NCBI GenBank assembly: GCA_003343705.1
Contig: QAKR01000031.1
Span: 1 to 39,228, forward strand
Length of the DNA stretch: 39,228 nucleotides
Reading direction: 5' to 3'
DNA from: Clostridiales bacterium
GTDB lineage: Bacteria > Bacillota > Clostridia > Oscillospirales > UBA644
In this document: positions 33,096 to 39,228 of the stretch, piece after piece
Layout: each line of letters begins with the position of its first letter
Position numbering within the stretch: the stretch's first letter is position 1
Notes under the pieces: model-generated
What the model saw: the letters and a program-made list of their open reading frames with translations, nothing else
The model's database searches: none
What the model was told of the DNA's origin: nothing
Made by a program: the position numbers and the translations under genes

Positions 33096-34616
33096 ATGTG
33101 GGGCACAAAGCGTGTTTTTGTAGAGATATCATATACTTTTATATATTATCATTCAGAAGGTGGGGTTTTTACGGATATTAACGAATTAATTGAAACTGTT
33201 ATTCTAAAAACGAAAACATCTGAAAATGAATATAGAGATGAGCCTATTATAAGAACGGCGGCGGATATGATTAAATTTACCCCGCCTAAATATCGTGAAA
33301 TGCGATTGTTGGCAAAATATAATTTTGATAATGAGTCTGATAAAACATTTTACGAACAAGGTAAGTTTATGGAGGACTTTGAAGACGATTTTGATTACAA
33401 CGGAGACTACTCCAGATATTATCCTACTTATCAAACAATGAACGACCGCCAGTTAAGAGGTTATTTCTCTTGGAGAACAAAAGTAAGAAAAGGCGATATA
33501 ACCCAAACTTCATTGTCTTTTGCTTTTATTTATATTTATGAGATTTTAAACCAAATCGGCGTTGAAACACCAGAAGAAGGGTTTTGGACATTAAAAAAAT
33601 TTTGGAACGTTTATAAAGAATTTGATTTTCGTGTTGATCGGTATCTTAAGTTATGGCTTGCGGATTATATAGTTTATTATAATCTAGACAAAGCGTTGTT
33701 TAACGAAATTCCCGATATGAATTTTAATAATGAGGTTGTTGTTCTATTAAATTATTCTGACCATACATCCGACGAAATTTTTAATGCTTTAATTTCTTTA
33801 TCAACTTACAACCTGCAAAATTCTAAATTTTTTAAGCAATATCCGGATGATGTTAAAAACGTTGTGGTTAATGTTTACGGGCGGCTTTTCGAATATTATG
33901 AGAAAAACCGAAAAATCGGTATTTGCGAAAAGTTTTTCGGCAAAGTTCTTATAAGCCCGTATAATATGTTTAATTCTGCAGTTTTTTATGACCGAAATAA
34001 TAAAAATTTTGAGTATGAAATAAACCAGGTAACAAAATTTATATCCAGAAACGGAAACTGGACATGTAAGCGTTTTTTATGCTATAAAGATAAAAATAAA
34101 AAAACAGGTGAGCTTTTAAAAGCAATCGATTCATTAATGCGTCAAAAATATAATTTTAAATCTTATTTAAAAGCCGAAACAATAAAGCTGTATCAGGATA
34201 TAATTAATGAAGAAACAGATAAGTATCAGGAAGCTAAACGAAAAGCGGCGTTACCAAAAATTGAAATCGATATTTCAAAGCTTCAGGATATAAGAAACAC
34301 TTCAATTGAAACGCAAAATAAATTGATCGTTGAAGAATCTGTTGAAGATTTACCTCAAATTGCACCTGTGGAGGAAAAACAAACAAATACTTTAAATTTA
34401 AGTGATGTAGAATATTCCTTTATAAAGTGCCTTTTAAATAAAGCTCCTTACAACGACTTACTAAAAACAAGGGGAATTATGCTTTCCGTTATTGTTGACA
34501 GCATTAATGAAAAACTTTTTGATTTGTTTAATGATACGGTAATTATTTATGAAGAAGACAAGCCCGTTGTTATTGAAGATTATTTGGATGAACTGAAAGG
34601 AAAAACAGAGAAATGA
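33096..34616 (+). CDS. TerB-N/TerB-C domain protein
   Basis: The 506 residues carry the TerB-N domain: YPTYQTMNDRQLRGYFSWRTKVRKGD followed in frame by TSLSFAFIYIYEILNQIG (about 105-165), then further helical parts with VYGRLFEYYEKN, and a C-terminal region with IEIDISKLQDIRNTS (about 385-400) typical of TerB-C. The central TerB domain itself is absent. These proteins occur with ATPases and helicases in predicted stress or defence operons. The ATG at 33096 is only ten bases past the -10 box, so the mRNA would be nearly leaderless. Homolog-like MFTDINE would begin at about 33168, where the codon is GTT. The stop overlaps the next start by ATGA. Confidence 0.8.
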   Translation: MWGTKRVFVEISYTFIYYHSEGGVFTDINELIETVILKTKTSENEYRDEPIIRTAADMIKFTPPKYREMRLLAKYNFDNESDKTFYEQGKFMEDFEDDFDYNGDYSRYYPTYQTMNDRQLRGYFSWRTKVRKGDITQTSLSFAFIYIYEILNQIGVETPEEGFWTLKKFWNVYKEFDFRVDRYLKLWLADYIVYYNLDKALFNEIPDMNFNNEVVVLLNYSDHTSDEIFNALISLSTYNLQNSKFFKQYPDDVKNVVVNVYGRLFEYYEKNRKIGICEKFFGKVLISPYNMFNSAVFYDRNNKNFEYEINQVTKFISRNGNWTCKRFLCYKDKNKKTGELLKAIDSLMRQKYNFKSYLKAETIKLYQDIINEETDKYQEAKRKAALPKIEIDISKLQDIRNTSIETQNKLIVEESVEDLPQIAPVEEKQTNTLNLSDVEYSFIKCLLNKAPYNDLLKTRGIMLSVIVDSINEKLFDLFNDTVIIYEEDKPVVIEDYLDELKGKTEK

Positions 34617-35929
34617 ATGTACCTAAAAGGATAGCTTCCGTTATTATAAACTCTTTAAAAGGCGGCGTTGTGCCCAGAGTAGGCTTGCCGTATATTACAG
34701 TTGGGCGTGAAACGGAGATTAACGCCCTTTTACATGACGTGGATATTATTTCCGATGGCGGTGCGTCTTTTAGATTCATCGTGGGTAAGTACGGCAGCGG
34801 TAAAAGCTTTTTATTGCAAACCATACGTAATTATGTTATGGATAAAAACTTTGTTGTTGTGGACGCTGATCTTTCCCCTGAAAGACGTCTTCAGGGAACA
34901 AAAGGGCAGGGGCTTGCCACATACAAAGAGCTTATACAAAACATGTCTACAAAAACAAGGCCGGAAGGCGGGGCATTAACGCTTATTTTAGACAGGTGGA
35001 TAAGCAATGTACAAAGCGAAGTTGCAGCCGAGAACGGGCTTTCGTTTGCAGACCCGAGTTTTGCTGTTGCCGTTGAAAAGAAAATATATGCAGTTATCAG
35101 CTCTCTTAGTGAAATGGTCCACGGTTTTGACTTTGCAAAACTTTTAAATATTTATTATAAATCCTATGTAGACGGAAACGACGAGAGCAAGGCTAATGTT
35201 GTTAAATGGTTTAGAGGGGAGTATATAAATAAATCCGAAGCTAAAGCCGAACTGGGCGTAAATATAGTGATTACCGATGATGATTGGTATGAATATATAA
35301 AGCTTTTTGCCATGTTTTTGAAAAAAGCCGGCTATAACGGTTTGCTAATCCTTATAGACGAGCTTGTTAATATTTATAAAATTCCAAACAGTATTACAAG
35401 ACAGTATAATTATGAGAAAATTTTAACGATGTACAACGATACTCTCCAGGGCAAGGCCAAATATCTGGGTATTATTATGGGCGGAACACCCCAGTGTATT
35501 GAAGACACTCGCCGAGGGGTTTTCAGCTATGAAGCACTGCGGTCTCGTCTTGAAGAAGGACGTTTTTCAAGAGATAATGTAAAGGATATGTTGGCACCGG
35601 TTATAAAACTGATTCCCCTTACCTATGAAGAAATGCTTGTGTTAACGGAAAAACTTGCAGATATTCACAGCGGCCTTTTTGATTATGAGAAAACGCTTAC
35701 TGAAACCGACCTTATTGATTTTATAAAAATAGAATTCAGCCGTATCGGAGCAGATACAAATATTACTCCCCGTGAGGTTATAAGAGATTTTATAGAACTT
35801 TTAAATATTGTTTACCAAAACCCGGGTATAAACATTAAAGAATTATTAGGCGGAGAAAAATTTGAATTTGCAAAAAACGGGTCTACTGATGAGACAATAC
35901 ACAAGGAATATGAAGAATTTGAAATATAA
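34613..35929 (+). CDS. BrxD-like P-loop ATPase (DUF2791 / BREX ATP-binding family)
   Basis: The 438 residues have Walker A GKYGSGKS (about 58-65) in FRFIVGKYGSGKSFLLQTIR, and Walker B LLILIDELVNIYK (about 244-256, D249, E250). They also have the family N-terminus PKRIASVIINSLKGGVVPRVGL and VGRETEINALL. DADLSPERRLQGTKGQG follows the Walker A helix, and IIMGGTPQCIEDTRRGVFSYEALRSRL lies further on. This is the BrxC/BrxD-type ATPase family. In type 2 BREX, brxD stands next to the brxHI helicase, just as here. It overlaps the TerB-N gene and is followed by the helicase after 14 bases. No pglX, pglZ or pglW is in the window. Confidence 0.87.
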   Translation: MNVPKRIASVIINSLKGGVVPRVGLPYITVGRETEINALLHDVDIISDGGASFRFIVGKYGSGKSFLLQTIRNYVMDKNFVVVDADLSPERRLQGTKGQGLATYKELIQNMSTKTRPEGGALTLILDRWISNVQSEVAAENGLSFADPSFAVAVEKKIYAVISSLSEMVHGFDFAKLLNIYYKSYVDGNDESKANVVKWFRGEYINKSEAKAELGVNIVITDDDWYEYIKLFAMFLKKAGYNGLLILIDELVNIYKIPNSITRQYNYEKILTMYNDTLQGKAKYLGIIMGGTPQCIEDTRRGVFSYEALRSRLEEGRFSRDNVKDMLAPVIKLIPLTYEEMLVLTEKLADIHSGLFDYEKTLTETDLIDFIKIEFSRIGADTNITPREVIRDFIELLNIVYQNPGINIKELLGGEKFEFAKNGSTDETIHKEYEEFEI

Positions 35930-35943
35930 AAAGGAAAAATAAA

Positions 35944-38190
35944 ATGAACGTATTTAATCGTTATGCGCCTTTTATTCAGGATTTTATATATCAGAATAAT
36001 TGGGAGTCTTTACGCGCCATTCAGGTTGCCGCAGCTGATGCTGTTTTTAATACGGATGATAATGTTCTTCTTTCGGCATCTACTGCTTCAGGCAAAACAG
36101 AGGCCGCATTTTTTCCGATTTTAACACTTTTTGATGAAGACCCGCCTAAGTCGGTTGGCGCAATTTACATAGGCCCTTTAAAATCCCTTATAAATGACCA
36201 GTTTATGCGGCTTAACGATTTATGCAGAGAAGCCCATGTGCCAGTTTGGCATTGGCATGGTGATGTCTCCCAAACCCATAAAAATAAGCTTTTAAAAAAT
36301 CCGTCGGGGATTTTGCAAATTACACCGGAATCCCTTGAATCCCTGTTAATGCGTAAGCACGGTGATATTGCACGTCTTTTCGGAGATTTGAGGTTTATTG
36401 TTATTGATGAGGTTCACTCTTTAATGCGAGGAGATAGGGGAGGGCAAACTCTTTGCCTTATTGAACGCCTTTCAAAACTTGCAGGCGTAAACCCAAGGCG
36501 TATAGGTTTATCTGCAACAATAGGCGATTTGCAAACAACTGGAGAGTTTTTATCTTCGGGTACAGGGCGCAAAACGGTTACACCTAAGATAGAAGTTAAG
36601 GGTGCAAAGTGGCGTATTTCCATGGAACATTTTTATATACAGGGCATTCAAGCGGCAGAAGATAAAACAGTAGAAAATGCTTTACAATCTCCTCTAGACA
36701 ATGCAACTGATATTGCGCCTAAAGATGCAGACCCGGGTCTTGGATATATTTTTGAACATACGCGTGGGAAAAAGTGCCTTGTGTTTGTGAATTCCAGAGA
36801 AGAATGCGAAACGGTTACCACAACACTCAGGCAGTATTGCGAAAGAAACGGCGAGCCTGATAGGTTTTTAATTCATCACGGTAATTTATCTGCATCTTTT
36901 CGTGAAACGGCTGAAACCATTATGAAAGATGAGTCTAAGTTCCAAACAACCGTTACAACAGCCACTTTGGAGTTGGGAATTGATATAGGGCGGCTGGAAC
37001 GTGCTTTTCAAATAGATGCTCCGTTTATGGTTTCGTCTTTTTTACAGCGTATGGGACGTACAGGGCGGCGTGATCTTCCGCCGGAAATGTGGTTTGTTAT
37101 AAGAGAAGATCAGGCGGAGGCCCGTGCAATGCTGCCGGCTACAATACCTTGGCAGCTTTTACAGGGCATATCCCTTGTGCAGCTTTATACAGAAGAACGG
37201 TGGGTGGAGCCTTCCAAGCTGGATAGGCTACCCTACAGCCTTTTATATCACCAAACAATGTGTACCCTTGCTTCCTGCGGAGAGCTTAGGCCAAATGAGC
37301 TTGCCAGCCGTGTTTTGCAGCTTAGTTATTTTCACCGCATTACACAGGAAGATTATAAAATATTGTTGCGCCATTTAATCTCTATTGACCATATTCAAAA
37401 AACGGAAGAGGGCGGGCTTATAATAGGCCTCGCAGGCGAGCGTCAAACAATGTCCTATAAGTTTTATGCTGTTTTTCAGGAAAATGAAGAATATACCGTC
37501 CGCAGTAAATCTCAGGAGCTGGGGACGATTGTAATGCCGCCGCCTGTTGGCGAAAAAATCGCAATAGCAGGGCAGGTTTGGACGGTTGAAGAGGTTGATT
37601 ATAAGCGTCATCTTGTTTATGCAGAGCCTGTAAAAGGTAATGTTATGGCATATTTCGGGCAATGCCCCGGAGATATAAACGCCCGTGTTCTTGAACGCAT
37701 GAAAGGTGTTTTATCTGAGCAAATCGTATATCCTTATCTTATGAAAAATGCCGTAGTAAGACTTGATCATGCCCGACACGCCGCAAAAAATTCGGGAATG
37801 CTTGATACTCCGTTGATATGCCTGGGCGGTGATATGTGGTGCTTGTTTCCATGGCTTGGGACATATGCATTTTTGGCGTTGGAACGCTTTTTAAAAATAA
37901 AATGTGCTCCGTTTATAGGGCTTTCTTCTTTTGATTCTTCACGGCCGTATTTTATGCAGTTTAAAATGAATGCTGACGAGGAACAGTTTTTTAAAGTTTT
38001 AATTGAAATGGAAAAACAACCGCTGGACCCAATGGAGCTGATTTATAAAGGTGAAGTTCCCGTTTTTGAAAAGTACGATGAATTTTTACCTGAAGAACTT
38101 GTTAAAAAAGGTTTTGCTTTTGGAATTCTGGGCATTGAGGAAATGAAAAAACGTATAAAAAGTTGGGCAGTAGACTTAGGCTTGTTATAA
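35944..38190 (+). CDS. Lhr-like DEAD/DEAH-box helicase (BrxHI-like)
   Basis: This superfamily 2 helicase has 748 residues. Motif Q/I: RAIQVAAADAVF and ASTASGKTEAA (about 45-55). Motif Ia YIGPLKSLINDQ, Ib ITPESLESLL, motif II IDEVHSLM (about 154-161), motif III LSATIG, motif IV-V CLVFVNSREECE and TATLELGIDIG, motif VI QRMGRTGRRD. A C-terminal domain of about 330 residues follows, as in Lhr-type helicases. The start has a GGAAAAAT site and close linkage to the BrxD-like gene. It probably unwinds or translocates along nucleic acid for the operon's task. Confidence 0.9.
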   Translation: MNVFNRYAPFIQDFIYQNNWESLRAIQVAAADAVFNTDDNVLLSASTASGKTEAAFFPILTLFDEDPPKSVGAIYIGPLKSLINDQFMRLNDLCREAHVPVWHWHGDVSQTHKNKLLKNPSGILQITPESLESLLMRKHGDIARLFGDLRFIVIDEVHSLMRGDRGGQTLCLIERLSKLAGVNPRRIGLSATIGDLQTTGEFLSSGTGRKTVTPKIEVKGAKWRISMEHFYIQGIQAAEDKTVENALQSPLDNATDIAPKDADPGLGYIFEHTRGKKCLVFVNSREECETVTTTLRQYCERNGEPDRFLIHHGNLSASFRETAETIMKDESKFQTTVTTATLELGIDIGRLERAFQIDAPFMVSSFLQRMGRTGRRDLPPEMWFVIREDQAEARAMLPATIPWQLLQGISLVQLYTEERWVEPSKLDRLPYSLLYHQTMCTLASCGELRPNELASRVLQLSYFHRITQEDYKILLRHLISIDHIQKTEEGGLIIGLAGERQTMSYKFYAVFQENEEYTVRSKSQELGTIVMPPPVGEKIAIAGQVWTVEEVDYKRHLVYAEPVKGNVMAYFGQCPGDINARVLERMKGVLSEQIVYPYLMKNAVVRLDHARHAAKNSGMLDTPLICLGGDMWCLFPWLGTYAFLALERFLKIKCAPFIGLSSFDSSRPYFMQFKMNADEEQFFKVLIEMEKQPLDPMELIYKGEVPVFEKYDEFLPEELVKKGFAFGILGIEEMKKRIKSWAVDLGLL

Positions 38191-38420
38191 TATATTACTT
38201 TAAATGAATGATATAAAGTATAATATCTATATAAATCTAACTGCATTTTTATAATGAAAAATTTTGTTATGATTGTTTACGGTAAATGAAACCAGTTGAT
38301 CTAAAGTTGGATACTAATTCTTACTTTTTCGTACGATTTAAAGCATTAAAATAATATATATGAGATTTATAATTAAATAAATTATGAAAATAATATAATA
38401 TAAACAAAAACGAGGTAAAT

Positions 38421-39228
38421 ATGGATTTTAATATTATTTCTGACAGCTGCTGTGATATACCGGAACAATTAAATCAAGATAACAAGGTGTCAATCGTTCC
38501 TTTAAGTATCATAATGGACGGAACATCGTTTATAGATGATGAAAAATTGAATATGGATCTGTTTTTTCAAAAAATGAAAGAGTCTTCTAAAATCACATCT
38601 GCGGCACCTTCACCCGGATTATATTTAGATAAATTAAAATCGGGTGCATGTAATTTTATAGTAACACTTTCAAACAAAGTTTCAGGTTCTTTTTCAAGTG
38701 CTGTCGCATCGAAAGATTTAGCTGAAGAAGATAAGAGTGATATCCATGTTTTTGATTCGCTCAGTGCATCGGCAGGCCAGATGCTTATTATTTTAAAAAT
38801 AAAAGAGCTAATTGCATCAGGGTTCGCAAAAGATGAAATAATTGCTAAAACAGAAATCTTTATAAAAAGCATGAAAACCTATTTTGTCTCTCAGGATTTA
38901 AGTAACTTTATTAAAAACGGGAGATTGGGCAAGGTTAAAGGTAAACTTATAAGTGTATTGGGTATACGCCCGGTTTTAGGTGCAGACGAAAACGGAGATA
39001 TAACTTTTTATACTCATGCAAGAGGCGATAACCAAACTGTTACAAGGTTAATTGATTTAATTAAAAACAGTAATAAAAAAATAGAAGATATAGTAATAAC
39101 TCATTGTAATAACTCGGAGTTAGCAGCCAAACTGCGTAAAACAATAGAACAAACGGTTAGTTTAAGAAACATTGTTGTTGCGCAAACAAAAGGGTTGAGC
39201 TCTATGTATGCAAATGATAAGGGTATAA
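38421..39228 (+). CDS. DegV family fatty-acid-binding protein, cut by window end
   Basis: The frame from ATG at 38421 (site GAGGTAAAT) stays open for 269 codons to the window end, where the last bases do not complete a stop in frame. DegV features are IISDSCCDIP at the N-terminus, SKITSAAPSPGLYL, VTLSNKVSGSFSSA (fatty-acid carboxyl-binding type), VFDSLSASAGQ, and FVSQDLSNFIKNGRLGKVKG. Family members (FakB-like) bind a fatty acid for phosphorylation by FakA, feeding phospholipid synthesis. Usual length is about 280, so only a few residues are missing. Confidence 0.9.
   Translation, partial: MDFNIISDSCCDIPEQLNQDNKVSIVPLSIIMDGTSFIDDEKLNMDLFFQKMKESSKITSAAPSPGLYLDKLKSGACNFIVTLSNKVSGSFSSAVASKDLAEEDKSDIHVFDSLSASAGQMLIILKIKELIASGFAKDEIIAKTEIFIKSMKTYFVSQDLSNFIKNGRLGKVKGKLISVLGIRPVLGADENGDITFYTHARGDNQTVTRLIDLIKNSNKKIEDIVITHCNNSELAAKLRKTIEQTVSLRNIVVAQTKGLSSMYANDKGI

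Noticed and set aside
34613..38190. Full BREX type 2 system
   Set aside because: Only the BrxD-like ATPase and the BrxHI-like helicase are present; pglW, pglX, pglY and pglZ are not in the window, and the downstream neighbour is a housekeeping-type DegV gene.

Overview
The window looks like chromosomal DNA of a low-GC anaerobic Firmicute (class Clostridia). The signs are AT-rich intergenic DNA, GGAGG-type ribosome binding sites, TTGACA-17-TATAAT promoters, RNase Y, an Hcp/ferredoxin block, FeoAB with its small Cys-rich partner, TrmO, DegV and a LysM-CAP protein. There are no rRNA or tRNA genes, no recognisable transposase and no CRISPR array. All annotations come from reading the sequence by eye.

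Layout. 124-1503 is a sensor histidine kinase. 1504-2425 is a gene-free stretch with a cloverleaf-type palindrome, a degenerate 33-bp tandem repeat and a terminator. 2426-6303 is a minus-strand operon: small bitopic protein, polysaccharide deacetylase, ProB, ProA, HD protein. Plus-strand units follow: rny (6503-8044), an LCP cell-wall ligase (8260-9825) and feoA-feoB-small Cys-rich peptide (10308-12693). Then come a minus-strand rhodanese lipoprotein, a plus-strand GNAT remnant with trmO, and two minus-strand genes (DUF4397 protein, ferritin-like helical protein). A structured leader precedes a large GLUG-repeat surface protein (16521-19703), followed by two overlapping MutS-like ATPase genes (19797-22819). 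The minus-strand amino-sugar operon glmM-LbH-glmS (23161-27350) begins with GlmM fused to an HTH domain. The plus-strand hcp operon (27642-30535) faces rsgA (minus). A LysM-CAP protein (minus) follows. The plus-strand TerB-N / BrxD-like / BrxHI-like operon (33096-38190) comes next, then a DegV gene cut by the window end.

How genes work together. GlmS, GlmM and the left-handed beta-helix acetyltransferase supply GlcNAc-1-P for the cell wall, and the HTH domain on GlmM suggests that the operon senses its own pathway. Hcp, two ferredoxin-type proteins and a cupin form an anaerobic nitrosative-stress unit. FeoABC-type genes import ferrous iron behind a palindromic operator. ProBA make glutamate-5-semialdehyde for proline.

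Most interesting: (1) the HTH-GlmM fusion with a candidate operator at its own promoter; (2) the compact TerB-N/BrxD/BrxHI operon behind a promoter covered by TGTGATAT sites, probably a genome-defence or stress system; (3) the overlapping pair of short MutS-like ATPases, both with Asn in place of the Walker B Asp; (4) several structured RNA or DNA elements with no name I can give, ahead of rsgA, the surface protein and the LysM-CAP gene, and at 1575-1658.
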